From: Nitratireductor kimnyeongensis
Lineage (GTDB): Bacteria; Pseudomonadota; Alphaproteobacteria; Rhizobiales; Rhizobiaceae
Direction of reading: 5' to 3'
NCBI RefSeq assembly: GCF_019891395.1
Contig: NZ_CP078143.1
Span: 1 to 64,000 of the forward strand
Length of the DNA: 64,000 nt
Shown piece by piece: positions 28,656 through 38,041 of this stretch. Below the pieces are notes generated by a model. The model had not been told where the DNA came from and did no database searches. It worked only from the letters and a program-made list of their open reading frames with translations. Numbering within the stretch: position 1 is the stretch's first letter; each line of letters starts with the position of its first letter. The position numbers and the translations under genes are program-made.

Positions 28656-28690
28656 CGTAAAAAGCCGGCGCCCTGCGCCGGCTTTTTACG
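28656..28690 (+). terminator. Terminator of rne
   Basis: A perfect 16-base inverted repeat, CGTAAAAAGCCGGCGC and its complement, with a 3-base loop gives a very stable hairpin ending in T5. As the left arm carries A5, it can work in both directions. Confidence 0.9.
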
Positions 28691-28713
28691 TTTGACCGGC
28701 TTCTTACGTTTGA
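28678..28713. repeat. Tandem 18-base repeat from the terminator arm
   Basis: CCGGCTTTTTACGTTTGA at 28678-28695 is followed directly by CCGGCTTCTTACGTTTGA at 28696-28713, one base different. The first copy is the right arm of the rne terminator plus its flank, so this looks like a local duplication. Confidence 0.75.
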
Positions 28714-28817
28714 AACGTAGCGACGCCATGGATCACAACTCCATGATCACATGCGGTTCTGCCTTCCCATTGCCCTCATGCTCGTCTACCACTTCGGCGA
28801 TGCTTGAGAGAAAACCC

Positions 28818-30188
28818 ATGGTTTACATGACTGTCACTCGAACGATTGCATTCCTCCTTGCTGCCGCTTATCTGACCGTGGTCTGGGCTCCTGCCGCACT
28901 TGCGCAGTCCCGGGTGACCGTTGTCCGCGACGCGGAAATCGAAGCCCTGGTTTCCGAATACGCCCGTCCTATTCTTAAAGCGGCGGGGCTTTCGAGGTCC
29001 GGTATCGATATCGTCCTCGTCAACAACCGCAGTTTCAATGCGTTCGTCGATGGGCGCCGCATCTTCATTCATACTGGAGCTTTGACGGACGCGGAGACCC
29101 CCAACGAGGTCATCGGCGTGATAGCCCACGAGGCCGGCCATATCGCGGGCGGCCATCAGGAGCGTTTGCGCCAACAGTTGAAACGGGCCCAGACCATGGC
29201 GATCGTTTCGGCTCTGATCGGCATCGGAGCGGGCGTAGCCGGCGCGGCCTCCGACTCGCGCGGACTGGCCTCCGCCGGCGTCGGCATGGCGGCTGGAGGC
29301 GCCGAGATGGCGCGCCGCAGCCTGCTCGGTTATCAGCGATCTGAAGAAGTCACCGCGGACAGGACCGCGATTGAGTATCTGAATCGCACCGGGCAATCGG
29401 CCAAGGGTATGCTCAAGACATTCGAACGTTTGGCCGGTGGCATGGCTCTCGCCGGTGTCAATGTCGACCCTTACCAGATCAGCCATCCAATGCCGCGCGA
29501 ACGCATTGCCAATCTGGAGGAACTTGCACGCAAGAGCAGCCACTTCGAGCGTAAGGATCCCCCGGAGCTGCAACTGCGTCATGACATGATGCGCGCCAAG
29601 ATCGCTGCCTATATGGAGGGCGGTCAGGCCGTGCAACGTCTCTTCCGCAGCGATCCCCACGGTATCCCTGCGCGCTATGGCGATGCGATCTCCACATATC
29701 TCACCGGCAACCCGCGTACCGCTTTGCAAAAGGTCGATGCGCTGATTTCCCAGATGCCCCGCAACCCGTATCTCCAGGAATTGCGCGGAGATGTTCTCAT
29801 AAAGGCCAACCGGCCCGAAGAAGCAGCTAACGCCTATGCGCGGGCGCTGTCACTTGCTCCTGGAACTCCGGGCCTGCTGCAGGTGGGCTATGGGCAGGCC
29901 CTTCTTGCCACTGGCAAGCCGGATCTGGTCAGAAAGGCCGCTTCGGAGCTGCAGACGGGTCTTTCGCGCGAACCGGAATATGCCAATGGCTATCGCTTCC
30001 TCGCTCAGGCTTACGGACAAATCGGGGAAATCGCCGCTGCCGAACTGGCAACGGCGGAAGGCTATTTCCATCTCGGCCAATATCAGGACGCAAAAATCTT
30101 TGCGACCAGAGCGCAAAAGCGGATGAAACGCGGCACGCCCGGCTGGCTGCGTGCCCAGGATATCATTCAATACAAGAAACCGGGTTAG
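28818..30188 (+). CDS. Exported M48 metalloprotease with TPR domain (BepA/YfgC-like)
   Basis: A 456-residue periplasmic zinc protease. A signal peptide (TIAFLLAAAYLTVVWAPAALAQ) is followed by the M48 domain with the zinc motif HEAGH and the downstream glutamate region EEVTADRTAIEYL, a Gly/Ala-rich hydrophobic hairpin (IGIGAGVAGAASDSRGLAS) and, from about residue 300, TPR-like helices (NPYLQELRGDVLIKANRPEEAANAYARAL). This layout matches BepA, which controls the quality of outer-membrane proteins. The start is at 28818 or 28827; longer versions in the same frame lack a signal peptide. It is followed after 82 bases by a DsbA-family gene, so both may serve envelope protein folding. Confidence 0.9.
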   Translation: MVYMTVTRTIAFLLAAAYLTVVWAPAALAQSRVTVVRDAEIEALVSEYARPILKAAGLSRSGIDIVLVNNRSFNAFVDGRRIFIHTGALTDAETPNEVIGVIAHEAGHIAGGHQERLRQQLKRAQTMAIVSALIGIGAGVAGAASDSRGLASAGVGMAAGGAEMARRSLLGYQRSEEVTADRTAIEYLNRTGQSAKGMLKTFERLAGGMALAGVNVDPYQISHPMPRERIANLEELARKSSHFERKDPPELQLRHDMMRAKIAAYMEGGQAVQRLFRSDPHGIPARYGDAISTYLTGNPRTALQKVDALISQMPRNPYLQELRGDVLIKANRPEEAANAYARALSLAPGTPGLLQVGYGQALLATGKPDLVRKAASELQTGLSREPEYANGYRFLAQAYGQIGEIAAAELATAEGYFHLGQYQDAKIFATRAQKRMKRGTPGWLRAQDIIQYKKPG

Positions 30189-30270
30189 AATGAACCTTTG
30201 CGGCCTCATTCACACCCATGAGTGATGCATTATTGCACCCGCTCACCAAACAGATGAATCGGAACGAGAC

Positions 30271-31038
30271 ATGATCTTCACGAGAAAAACATCGATGCTG
30301 GCAGCCACGGCAGCTGTGCTCGCGCCCCTCGCATTGTTCAACTCCATTGCGCAGGCCGAGACTGCAGCGCCTCTTGGCAAACCGGAAGTGGAGCAGATTG
30401 TCCGGGACTACCTGCTCAACAATCCCGAAATCCTGCTGGAGGTGCAGGATGCACTCGAGGCAAAGCAGCGTGAAGAGCAAAAAATAGCCCAGCAAGCGGT
30501 CATGGAAGAGAAAAAGGACGAGCTTTTCAACAGTCCCTATGATGGTGTGGTCGGCAATCCGGACGCAGCCATCACGGTCGTTGAATTCTTCGATTACAAT
30601 TGCGGCTATTGCAAACGCGCCATGGCCGACATGCAGGCCCTGGTCGACGAAAACGACGACGTTCGCTTCGTTTTGAAGGAATTCCCCATCCTCTCCGCCC
30701 AATCGCGCGAAGCTCATGTGGTGTCGATGGCTGTGCATGCCATTGCGCCAGAAAAATACGCGGAATTTCATCAGCAGCTTTTGGGTGCTGAAACACGAGC
30801 CGATGGCGATATGGCCATGAAGATCGCCGTCCAGACGGGGATCGAGGAGGCGACGCTGCGCAAGGAAATGGAAAATCCCGCAATTCAGAAAATCTTTGCC
30901 GAAACTTATGAACTGGCGAATCAGCTTGCAGTCACCGGAACGCCCGCTTATGTCATCGGCGGCGAGGTGGTGTTCGGTGCCCTTGGCAAGGATGTTCTTG
31001 CCGAGAAGATCGACCAGGCACGCTCGCAAAGCAATTGA
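30271..31038 (+). CDS. Periplasmic DsbA-family thiol oxidoreductase
   Basis: A 255-residue exported protein with a signal peptide (MLAATAAVLAPLALFNSIAQA), a helical N-terminal stretch (VEQIVRDYLLNNPEILLEVQDAL) and a thioredoxin-like domain whose active site is CGYC (FDYNCGYCKRAM). The cis-proline loop is TGTPAYVIGG. The LLNNPEILLE helix is shared with Com1/ScsC-type DsbA proteins, in which it drives oligomerisation, so disulfide isomerase activity is as likely as oxidation. It lies between the M48 protease gene and aroQ and may be co-transcribed with the protease. Confidence 0.88.
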   Translation: MIFTRKTSMLAATAAVLAPLALFNSIAQAETAAPLGKPEVEQIVRDYLLNNPEILLEVQDALEAKQREEQKIAQQAVMEEKKDELFNSPYDGVVGNPDAAITVVEFFDYNCGYCKRAMADMQALVDENDDVRFVLKEFPILSAQSREAHVVSMAVHAIAPEKYAEFHQQLLGAETRADGDMAMKIAVQTGIEEATLRKEMENPAIQKIFAETYELANQLAVTGTPAYVIGGEVVFGALGKDVLAEKIDQARSQSN

Positions 31039-31157
31039 TCGGCGCGTTGAGCGCTCTGTGGACAGACAAAGAAGCCCCTTGCCATCTTTGCGGCACGGTC
31101 TAAGCCCTCTATAGAGGAGCATACGGAGCGTGTTGCAAAGGGCCAGGGGACAATTTC

Positions 31158-31601
31158 ATGGCGAAAACAGTCTTCATATTGAACGGGCCCAATCTAAATG
31201 CGCTCGGCAAACGTGAACCTGGCATTTATGGTGGCGATACCTTGGCAGGGATCGAGGCATCTTGCCGGAACAAGGCCTCGACCCTTGGAATGCAGGTCGA
31301 GTTTCGCCAGTCCAACCACGAAGGCGACCTCGTTGACTGGATTCATGAAGCAGATGAGAGCGCAATTGGGATCATCATCAATCCCGGTGCCTATGGGCAC
31401 ACATCCATTGCTCTTCATGATGCAATCCGCGCCATCAGCCCGCTTCCGGTGATCGAGGTGCATATCTCCAACATTCATGCGCGCGAGGCCTTTCGCCACG
31501 TTTCCATGATTGCCCCGGCAGCAAAAGGCATGATTTGCGGTTTGGGCACAATCGGTTATGTACTCGCGCTGGATGCGTTGGCCGCAAGCCAGCCCGATTG
31601 A
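31158..31601 (+). CDS. aroQ: 3-Dehydroquinate dehydratase, type II
   Basis: A 147-residue cytoplasmic enzyme that makes 3-dehydroshikimate in aromatic amino acid synthesis. The family motifs are [20 protein letters not shown] (read in parts: NGPNLN, and the catalytic Tyr in IYGG), [12 protein letters not shown] and [17 protein letters not shown] with the catalytic His. The length is typical of the dodecameric type II enzyme. Its place directly before accB-accC is conserved in Rhizobiales, and only 21 bases separate it from accB. Confidence 0.96.
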   Translation: MAKTVFILNGPNLNALGKREPGIYGGDTLAGIEASCRNKASTLGMQVEFRQSNHEGDLVDWIHEADESAIGIIINPGAYGHTSIALHDAIRAISPLPVIEVHISNIHAREAFRHVSMIAPAAKGMICGLGTIGYVLALDALAASQPD

Positions 31602-31622
31602 GAACAAGGCAGGAATAAGAAT

Positions 31623-32087
31623 ATGTCGACAAAAAAGACGGGGGTCGATCAGCAACTCATTCGCGAGCTTGCGACGATCTTGAACGACACAAATCTGACT
31701 GAAATCGAGATCGAGCAGGACGATCTGCGGATTCGCGTGGCCAAACAGGCCGCTGCGGCGGTGCAGACTTATGCAGCGCCAGCCCCTGCTCCTGCTCCTG
31801 CTGCACCGGTGGCTTCACCCAAGGAAGAACCCTCCGCAAACCCGGCCGATTCCAAGAATGCCGTGCCCTCCCCGATGGTCGGCACGGCCTATGCGGCGCC
31901 TGCGCCAGGGGCAAGCCCCTTCGTCCAGGTCGGTCAATCCGTGAAGGAAGGCCAGACGCTTCTTATCATCGAAGCTATGAAAACCATGAACCAGATCCCT
32001 GCTCCCCGCTCCGGCACCGTGACGGCGATCCTCTTCGAGGATGCCCAGCCGGTCGAGTTCGGCGAGCCGCTGGTTGTGATCGAGTAG
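31623..32087 (+). CDS. accB: Biotin carboxyl carrier protein of acetyl-CoA carboxylase
   Basis: A 154-residue carrier. A helical N-terminus (residues 1-45) is joined by an Ala/Pro-rich flexible linker ([13 protein letters not shown]) to the biotinyl domain. The biotinylated lysine is in [12 protein letters not shown]; the residue after it is Thr rather than the more usual Met, which I recall as common in rhizobia. It supplies carboxybiotin for fatty acid synthesis together with AccC, encoded 16 bases downstream. Confidence 0.96.
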   Translation: MSTKKTGVDQQLIRELATILNDTNLTEIEIEQDDLRIRVAKQAAAAVQTYAAPAPAPAPAAPVASPKEEPSANPADSKNAVPSPMVGTAYAAPAPGASPFVQVGQSVKEGQTLLIIEAMKTMNQIPAPRSGTVTAILFEDAQPVEFGEPLVVIE

Positions 32088-32103
32088 TCCGGGGCAGGCG
32101 CGC

Positions 32104-33447
32104 ATGTTTCATAAAATCCTCATCGCCAATCGCGGCGAAATCGCCCTGCGCGTTCTGCGCGCCGCCAAGGAGCTCGGCATCCAGACCGTCGCCGTCCATT
32201 CCACGGCCGACGCGGATGCGATGCATGTGCGCCTTGCCGACGAGAGCGTATGCATCGGGCCACCGCCTTCGCGTGACAGCTATCTGAACATTCATCAAAT
32301 TCTGGCAGCGTGCGAGATCACTGGCGCTGATGCTGTCCATCCAGGCTATGGCTTTCTCTCCGAGAACGCCAAGTTCTCCGAGATTCTGGCAGCGCACAAC
32401 CTCACCTTTATCGGGCCGTCCGCGGAACACATCCGCATTATGGGCGACAAGATCACCGCCAAGAAAACGGTAAAGGCGCTCGGCATCCCAGTCGTACCCG
32501 GCTCCGATGGCGCCGTGACGGATGACGTAGAAGCCAAGCGGATTGCCGCTGACATCGGGTACCCGGTGCTGATCAAGGCCTCTGCCGGCGGCGGCGGCCG
32601 CGGCATGAAGGTCGCGCGCACCGAGGCCGATCTTGCCGAAGCGCTTTCCACCGCGCGCTCGGAAGCCGGCGCAGCTTTCGGCGACGACGCGGTTTATATT
32701 GAGAAATACCTCGAAAAGCCTCGGCACATCGAAGTGCAGGTGATGGGCGATGGTGCTGGCAAGGCCATCCATCTGGGCGAACGCGACTGCTCACTCCAGC
32801 GCCGTCATCAAAAAGTCTGGGAAGAGGCCAATTCGCCCGCGCTCAATGTGGAACAGCGCAACCGCATCGGCGAGGTCGTCTCAAAGGCGATTGCCGATCT
32901 CGGCTATTCGGGTGCTGGGACAATCGAATTCCTCTACGAGAACGGTGAGTTTTACTTCATCGAGATGAACACCCGTCTGCAGGTGGAGCATCCGGTGACC
33001 GAGGCCATCACCGGTATCGATCTCGTGCACGAGCAGATTCGCGTCGCCTCTGGCGGCGGTCTATCCTGCACTCAGGATGAAGTTCGCTTCGAGGGCCACG
33101 CCATCGAATGCCGCATCAATGCCGAAGACCCGCGCACCTTCACGCCCTCACCCGGCACCATTTCGCACTTCCACACGCCGGGCGGTCTGGGAATTCGCGT
33201 GGATTCAGGCGTTTATTCGGGTTACCGCATTCCACCTTACTACGACAGTCTGATCGGCAAGCTGATCGTGCACGGGCGCAATCGCGTTGAGTGCATGATG
33301 CGTCTGCGCCGAGCGCTGGACGAATTTGTGGTGGATGGCATCAAGACCACACTGCCGCTGTTCCAGGATCTGGTCGGCAATCCTGACATCGCCAATGGCG
33401 ACTACGACATCCACTGGCTGGAGAATTACCTGGCAAAGACGAGCTGA
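32104..33447 (+). CDS. accC: Biotin carboxylase subunit of acetyl-CoA carboxylase
   Basis: A 447-residue ATP-grasp enzyme that carboxylates the biotin of AccB. It opens with [19 protein letters not shown], followed by the GFLSENA block, the glycine-rich ATP loop [12 protein letters not shown], the [12 protein letters not shown] segment, the metal-binding [14 protein letters not shown] and the C-terminal lid region. All conserved catalytic features appear intact. It forms an operon with aroQ and accB, and aat follows 47 bases later. Confidence 0.97.
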   Translation: MFHKILIANRGEIALRVLRAAKELGIQTVAVHSTADADAMHVRLADESVCIGPPPSRDSYLNIHQILAACEITGADAVHPGYGFLSENAKFSEILAAHNLTFIGPSAEHIRIMGDKITAKKTVKALGIPVVPGSDGAVTDDVEAKRIAADIGYPVLIKASAGGGGRGMKVARTEADLAEALSTARSEAGAAFGDDAVYIEKYLEKPRHIEVQVMGDGAGKAIHLGERDCSLQRRHQKVWEEANSPALNVEQRNRIGEVVSKAIADLGYSGAGTIEFLYENGEFYFIEMNTRLQVEHPVTEAITGIDLVHEQIRVASGGGLSCTQDEVRFEGHAIECRINAEDPRTFTPSPGTISHFHTPGGLGIRVDSGVYSGYRIPPYYDSLIGKLIVHGRNRVECMMRLRRALDEFVVDGIKTTLPLFQDLVGNPDIANGDYDIHWLENYLAKTS

Positions 33448-33494
33448 AGCTTGTCGCTCGCTGCGATTCTCCGGCAACCCGCCGGTTGGACACG

Positions 33495-34115
33495 ATGGCT
33501 CGACCTTTCGCACCAGGATTTCAGATTCCTCCGGATCTTCTTCTCCGCGCCTACGCCACCGGGGTCTTCCCGATGGCCGAAAGCGCGGATGATCCGGAGG
33601 TTTTCTGGGTGCGGCCAGAGACCCGTGGCATCATCCCACTGGATGCATTTCACGTTCCCAAAAGTCTCGCAAAGCGCTTGCGCCGCCATCCTTTTCGCAT
33701 TGCGTTCGACACGGACTTTGACGGCGTCATTGAAGGCTGCGCGGAAGCCCGGCGTGACAGCGATGAAACGTGGATCAATGCTCCGATCCGCGAAGCTTAC
33801 GGCCTGTTGTTCGAAAACGGGCATTGCCACACCGTGGAAGCATGGACGGATGAGGGGTTGGTCGGCGGCCTTTACGGCGTAACGCTGGGGCGCGCATTCT
33901 TTGGCGAGAGCATGTTCTCGCGCTGCACCGACGCGTCAAAGATATGCCTAGCTCATCTTGTGGAGCGCCTGCGCGCGCAGGGCTTCATGCTCCTCGACAC
34001 GCAATTCACCACACCGCATCTGAAACAGTTTGGTGCGATTGATGTGCCCAGAGCCCGCTACGAGCAGCTCTTGCAGGAGGCCCTGCAGAGTGGTGAAGCC
34101 CGGTTCAATCCGTAA
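33495..34115 (+). CDS. aat: Leucyl/phenylalanyl-tRNA--protein transferase
   Basis: A 206-residue enzyme that adds Leu or Phe to proteins with N-terminal Arg or Lys and so marks them for the ClpS/ClpAP N-end rule pathway. Family blocks are visible: [15 protein letters not shown] near the N-terminus, [25 protein letters not shown], and the core [20 protein letters not shown] seen as its parts GGLYGV and FFGESMFS. I chose the ATG at 33495 over an upstream TTG at 33486. It is the last gene of the aroQ-accB-accC-aat run and is convergent with the DUF2155 gene. Confidence 0.95.
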   Translation: MARPFAPGFQIPPDLLLRAYATGVFPMAESADDPEVFWVRPETRGIIPLDAFHVPKSLAKRLRRHPFRIAFDTDFDGVIEGCAEARRDSDETWINAPIREAYGLLFENGHCHTVEAWTDEGLVGGLYGVTLGRAFFGESMFSRCTDASKICLAHLVERLRAQGFMLLDTQFTTPHLKQFGAIDVPRARYEQLLQEALQSGEARFNP

Positions 34116-34127
34116 CGGAAGGCCAAA

Positions 34128-34550
34128 TTAGTTGGTTTCTGGCGGAGGGACGTCAGTGTCTTCCTTGCAGCCCTTGAGCCAGACGTCATAGACCGCATGC
34201 TCGACAGCGTTCAGTCCAGGGCTCTCGGCAAGCATCCAGCCTGTGAAGATGCGTCGAATCTCCCGGTCCAGGGTGATTTCATCCACTTCCACAAACGCGT
34301 CCGTGCGTGGCTCTTCGGTTTCCTCGGAAGTGTAACAAACCCGTGGTGTGACCTGCAGGGCGCCGAACTGAACCGTCTCGTCCATGTAAACGTCAAAAGA
34401 GATGATTCGCCCGGTGATCTTGTCGATGCCGGTAAATTCGGCAACCGGATGCTTGATCCGGGCGGCCTGAACTGGCGCAGTCGCCAACATCGCCAGACCC
34501 AATGCCATAAGCAGCCCGAAACCGGCGTTCTTCTTCTGGCCTGACTTCAT
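34128..34550 (-). CDS. Exported DUF2155 protein
   Basis: A 140-residue protein with a signal peptide (FGLLMALGLAMLATAPVQA) and the DUF2155 domain: HPVAEFTGIDKITGRI, then FGALQVTPRVCYTSEETEEPRTDAFVEV (read in parts) and FTGWMLAESPGLNAVEHAVYDVWLKGC. The tryptophan-rich ending and two cysteines (VCYT, LKGC) are family features. The function is unknown. It follows aat convergently and the NDUFA12 gene in transcription order, a neighbourhood usual in Rhizobiales. Confidence 0.9.
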   Translation of the reverse strand: MKSGQKKNAGFGLLMALGLAMLATAPVQAARIKHPVAEFTGIDKITGRIISFDVYMDETVQFGALQVTPRVCYTSEETEEPRTDAFVEVDEITLDREIRRIFTGWMLAESPGLNAVEHAVYDVWLKGCKEDTDVPPPETN

Positions 34551-34629
34551 ATGGCTCTACACCCGTCTTGTTCGCTTGTAAGCTCTCGCGACCGGGCGGA
34601 ATCGCCCAGTACCCTGTAAAGCTTACGAC

Positions 34630-34682
34630 TAGAGCATCGAACCGAAAAGTAGAATCCGGTCCTCGGATCGTTCCGATGCTCC
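34630..34682. repeat. Rhizobiales-type palindromic intergenic repeat
   Basis: The element runs between inverted ends GAGCATCG and CGATGCTC, with the inner parts CCGAAAAGTAGAATCCGG and a CTCGG arm between. It matches the widespread rhizobial repeat whose core is CCGAAAAGTGG-AACCGG-TTTTCGG. Such elements form hairpins in intergenic DNA and may affect transcript stability. It lies in the 215-base gap between DUF2155 and NDUFA12; I saw no second copy in this window. Confidence 0.65.
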
Positions 34683-34765
34683 ATCAATGGTTTAGATCTT
34701 CCTTGTACGTCCGGATGGACGCAAGGCAATCTAGTGCGCAATTGTGGCGAGATCAGCGACCAGCT

Positions 34766-35164
34766 TCAGCCGCCCGGCGTCCATGCATCATAATCGCCAG
34801 TCACGCGCGGGCGATCCGCCGCAGTGGCGATCGAGCCTTTCGGACGGTAGGCCGCGGGAGACCCGGTCAGATTGGGTAGATGCGGTTTTTGCCATTCGCG
34901 CGGCGTGTAATTCTCATCGACCGGCGCGACATCAACACGATGGTGCAGCCAGCCGTGCCAGCCGGGAGGAACGAGCGAAGCATCGGAAATGCCATTATAG
35001 ATCACCCAGCGACGCGTGCGCCCCTCGGAATCCTTCCCGCCTTCATAATACGTATTGCCGAACTCATCTTCACCGACACGCGTGCCCTTGCGCCACGTGT
35101 GGAAGCGCGTGCCCAGCGTCTGGCCGTTCCACCAGGTAAAAAACTGAAGCAGAAACTTCTTCAT
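34766..35164 (-). CDS. NDUFA12-family protein (complex I accessory subunit homologue)
   Basis: A 132-residue soluble protein that matches the NDUFA12/B17.2 family. The signature is GTRFHTWRKGTRVGEDEFGNTYYEG (in parts, GTRVGEDEFGN and YYEG), followed by RRWVIYNG and PPGWHGWLHH. In alphaproteobacteria and mitochondria this subunit is attached to NADH:ubiquinone oxidoreductase, although its gene lies away from the nuo operon. The gene is usually found beside DUF2155, as here. Confidence 0.92.
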   Translation of the reverse strand: MKKFLLQFFTWWNGQTLGTRFHTWRKGTRVGEDEFGNTYYEGGKDSEGRTRRWVIYNGISDASLVPPGWHGWLHHRVDVAPVDENYTPREWQKPHLPNLTGSPAAYRPKGSIATAADRPRVTGDYDAWTPGG

Positions 35165-35263
35165 GGTGTCCTCAAGTCGCTCGCTGTCGTCACGGATGGC
35201 TCGTGGTAGGCGTTATGGCGTCCGCTGCGCTGGAAGGCAAGACCTCCAGTCCATGCTTCAGAG

Positions 35264-35749
35264 TCATTTCAGCTTCATCTTGAAGCCGACATGGCTTTTG
35301 GCAAAGCCGAGCCGCTCGTAAAAGCCATGGGCGCGTTCGCGCACCGCATTGGACATAAGCTGTACCAGCCGCGTATCGGCCGTCTTCGCAGCTTCAATGG
35401 CGTGGTTGATCATCAACGCACCTATTCCTCGACCGCGCATGTCTTTCCGCGTCTGCACGGCCTCGATCTGAAAGCTCGTGCCACCGCGTCCCGGAATGCC
35501 CGGAATGAGCGTTGTCTGAAAAGTCCCAACCACAGCCCCGTCGAGTTCGGCCACGTAGAGCGTGTCATTCGGGCTATCGCTAATGCGCTCGAATGCCGCG
35601 AGATAGGCCTCTGCAGCATCGGGGTCGGTTGTGTCACCGTGACCACCCACTGCATCCGCAGCAAAGAGTGCAACGATGGCCTCCACATCACGCCTTTCGG
35701 CGATACGAATCAACAGCCCTTCGGTACCCGCATCGATGCCTGTCACCAT
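35264..35749 (-). CDS. GNAT family N-acetyltransferase
   Basis: A 161-residue acetyl-CoA-dependent transferase. The acetyl-CoA loop is QTRKDMRGRGIGALMINHAI, seen as its core RGRGIGALM, followed by the C-terminal RAHGFYERLGFAKSHVGFKM typical of GNAT proteins. The ATG at 35749 overlaps the TGA of the second GNAT gene (TGATG), so the two are translationally coupled. The substrate is unknown. Confidence 0.85.
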   Translation of the reverse strand: MVTGIDAGTEGLLIRIAERRDVEAIVALFAADAVGGHGDTTDPDAAEAYLAAFERISDSPNDTLYVAELDGAVVGTFQTTLIPGIPGRGGTSFQIEAVQTRKDMRGRGIGALMINHAIEAAKTADTRLVQLMSNAVRERAHGFYERLGFAKSHVGFKMKLK

Positions 35750-36243
35750 CAAAGCCCCCGGCGATAGATGAGCGCCGGCAACTCGAAGCCTGCGCCGCCG
35801 CAATCACTGCTTCGCTCAGCCGTCTCAAACCCCAGACGCGCATAAAAGGCTCTTGCCTTGCTGTTCGCCTCTTCAACCTCGAGCGTGATTTCACGCGCTT
35901 CCGGGAAGCATTGAGCAATCTCGGTGAAAAGCGCCATTCCGATGCCTTTCCCCTGGCACTCAGGATGCACATAGAGTTGATAGAGACGGATTTCCTTGCC
36001 GTCATTCCCGGCCACTGCAAACGCCATCCCACCGATCCGCCGGCCACTGTCTGCCACAACGAATTCCGAGTGAGGGCGTTTCAGACGCGCGCTTAGTGCA
36101 TCGAGAGAGTGCCAGCTGTCGGTGATCTCCACGACACGCTCGCGCCCATAGATGGGATCATAGGTGTCATGCCACGTCTCCACGAGAAGCGCACGCACGG
36201 CTGGCAAGTCGCGCTCCCCTGCCGTTCGCACGAAAAAATCCAT
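35749..36243 (-). CDS. GNAT family N-acetyltransferase
   Basis: A 164-residue GNAT protein, opening MDFFVRTAGERDLPAVRALL. The acetyl-CoA motif is YVHPECQGKGIGMALF (core CQGKGIGMAL) and the C-terminus KARAFYARLGFETAERSS is typical. It lies 7 bases after the gatB stop and is coupled to the next GNAT gene, so gatB and both GNAT genes probably form one transcript. An ATG at 36258, overlapping gatB, is an alternative start. The substrate cannot be told from the sequence; the two GNATs differ and are not recent duplicates. Confidence 0.82.
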   Translation of the reverse strand: MDFFVRTAGERDLPAVRALLVETWHDTYDPIYGRERVVEITDSWHSLDALSARLKRPHSEFVVADSGRRIGGMAFAVAGNDGKEIRLYQLYVHPECQGKGIGMALFTEIAQCFPEAREITLEVEEANSKARAFYARLGFETAERSSDCGGAGFELPALIYRRGL

Positions 36244-36250
36244 GCCGCTA

Positions 36251-37753
36251 TCAGGCATCGATCCCGAGCTTCTCCTTGACGAGTGCATTGACGGCCTGCG
36301 GATTGGCCTTGCCGCCCGTGGCCTTCATCACCTGCCCGACGAACCAGCCGGCAAGCGTCGGCTTGGCCTTGGCCTGTTCGACCTTGTCGGGATTAGCGGC
36401 GATGACATCATCCACGGCCTTTTCGATCGCGCCGGTATCAGTCACCTGTTTCATGCCACGTTCTTCAACGATGACACGCGGATCGCCGCCCTCAGTGAAA
36501 ACGATCTCAAACAGGTCCTTGGCAATCTTGCCGGAAATCGTGCCGTCCTTGATCAGGTCGATGATGGCGCCAAGCTGGTCGGGTGTAACGCGTGTGTCCT
36601 CGATCCCCTGCCCGGCCTTGTTCAACGCACCCAGAAGATCATTGATGACCCAGTTGGCTGCAGCCTTGCCGTCGCGGCCTTCGGCAACCTTCTCAAAAAA
36701 GTCCGCCGTGGCCTTTTCTGCAATGAGCACGGATGCGTCATATTCCGAAAGGCCAAATGTCTCGATGAATCGTGCCTTCTTTTCATCGGGAAGTTCCGTG
36801 AGATCGGCAGCCAGCGCATCCACGTAAGCCTGATCGAACTCCAAGGGTACCAGATCCGGATCAGGGAAATAGCGATAGTCATGCGCCTCTTCCTTGGAAC
36901 GCATGGAACGGGTCTCGCCCTTGGCGGGATCGAATAGACGCGTCTCCTGATCAATGGTGCCGCCATCTTCAAGAATGGCGATCTGGCGCCGTGCCTCCGA
37001 TTCGATGGCCTGCCCCACGAAACGCACCGAATTCACGTTCTTGATCTCACAACGCGTGCCAAACTCGCCCCCCGGACGTCGTACGGAGACATTCACGTCG
37101 GCACGCATGGAACCTTCGTCCATGTTCCCGTCACAGGTGCCCAGATAGCGCAGGATGGTGCGCAACTTGGTCAGGAATGCTTTGGCCTCGTCCGCTGAGC
37201 GTATGTCGGGCTTGGAGACAATTTCCATGAGCGCAACACCGGAGCGGTTGAGGTCCACATAGGACATGGTTGGATGCTGGTCATGCATCGACTTGCCGGC
37301 GTCCTGTTCCAGATGGAGACGCTCAATACCGACCTCTATTTCCTCGAACGAGCCATCCTTGGCCGGGCCGACGGAAACCGTTACCTTCCCCTCGCCGACG
37401 ATTGGCTGCTTGAACTGTGAGATCTGGTAGCCCTGAGGCAGGTCCGGGTAAAAATAGTTCTTGCGGTCGAATACCGAACGCAGGTTGATCTGCGCCTTGA
37501 GACCCAAGCCGGTGCGGACTGCCTGCTTCACGCACACTTCGTTGATCACCGGAAGCATGCCGGGCATGGCCGCATCAACGAGGGAAACATTGGCATTGGG
37601 TTCAGCGCCGAAAGCGGTGGACGCGCCGGAGAAGAGCTTTGCTTCAGAGGTAACCTGCGCATGGATTTCCATGCCGACGATGATTTCCCAGTCGCCAGTG
37701 GCTCCGGAGATAAATCGCTTGGGGTCGGGCGTGCGCGTATCGATGATTGTCAT
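36251..37753 (-). CDS. gatB: Asp-tRNA(Asn)/Glu-tRNA(Gln) amidotransferase subunit B
   Basis: A 500-residue subunit of GatCAB, which converts misacylated Glu-tRNA(Gln) and Asp-tRNA(Asn) to the correct forms. The kinase-like cradle domain has [27 protein letters not shown] [21 protein letters not shown] and [14 protein letters not shown], and the YqeY-like tail (about residues 345-500) binds tRNA ([17 protein letters not shown]). The gatC and gatA genes are not within the window. It appears to be co-transcribed with two GNAT genes. Confidence 0.97.
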   Translation of the reverse strand: MTIIDTRTPDPKRFISGATGDWEIIVGMEIHAQVTSEAKLFSGASTAFGAEPNANVSLVDAAMPGMLPVINEVCVKQAVRTGLGLKAQINLRSVFDRKNYFYPDLPQGYQISQFKQPIVGEGKVTVSVGPAKDGSFEEIEVGIERLHLEQDAGKSMHDQHPTMSYVDLNRSGVALMEIVSKPDIRSADEAKAFLTKLRTILRYLGTCDGNMDEGSMRADVNVSVRRPGGEFGTRCEIKNVNSVRFVGQAIESEARRQIAILEDGGTIDQETRLFDPAKGETRSMRSKEEAHDYRYFPDPDLVPLEFDQAYVDALAADLTELPDEKKARFIETFGLSEYDASVLIAEKATADFFEKVAEGRDGKAAANWVINDLLGALNKAGQGIEDTRVTPDQLGAIIDLIKDGTISGKIAKDLFEIVFTEGGDPRVIVEERGMKQVTDTGAIEKAVDDVIAANPDKVEQAKAKPTLAGWFVGQVMKATGGKANPQAVNALVKEKLGIDA

Positions 37754-38041
37754 GGGTTCACGGTGCCGTGCGGTCGGATGGTTCTATGTTGGATGCGCAT
37801 TCGCTAGACCAAACACTCCCGCGTGGCAAGCCAACCGCTTTATTCCTGCCAAAGTTTGCAGTATGAAAGCCGTGAACCAACGGAGTTTTTATGTCCATCA
37901 GCCTTGAGGCCCGGTGAGGCCCCGAACCTGAACAAACACAGGATCGGGGCGAGAAAACCTTGAAACCCCGTGTCATCGCGAGATGGCGCGACGTTGTTTT
38001 GTGGCCAGTTGGCCACTGGTTTTTTCCCAGGACTTCAAGAG
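37754..38041 (+). promoter_or_regulatory. Structured leader region before the yjhX-like gene
   Basis: This 288-base gap between divergent gatB and yjhX has no gene. Two hairpins precede yjhX on the plus strand: CCCCGAACCTG / CAGGATCGGGG at 37920-37949 (one internal mismatch), and GTGGCCA-GT-TGGCCAC at 38001-38016 followed by TGG and six T, which resembles a terminator. A terminator-like hairpin 25 bases before the start suggests attenuation or an RNA leader, but this is inference from structure only. Confidence 0.45.

Noticed and set aside
30163..31122. A 319-residue minus-strand reading frame
   Set aside because: It is antisense to the DsbA-family gene and has no recognisable domain.
35264..36243. 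The two GNAT genes as antitoxin partners of the yjhX-like gene
   Set aside because: They are separated by gatB, lie on the other strand, are coupled to gatB and do not show specific YjhQ features that I could recognise.
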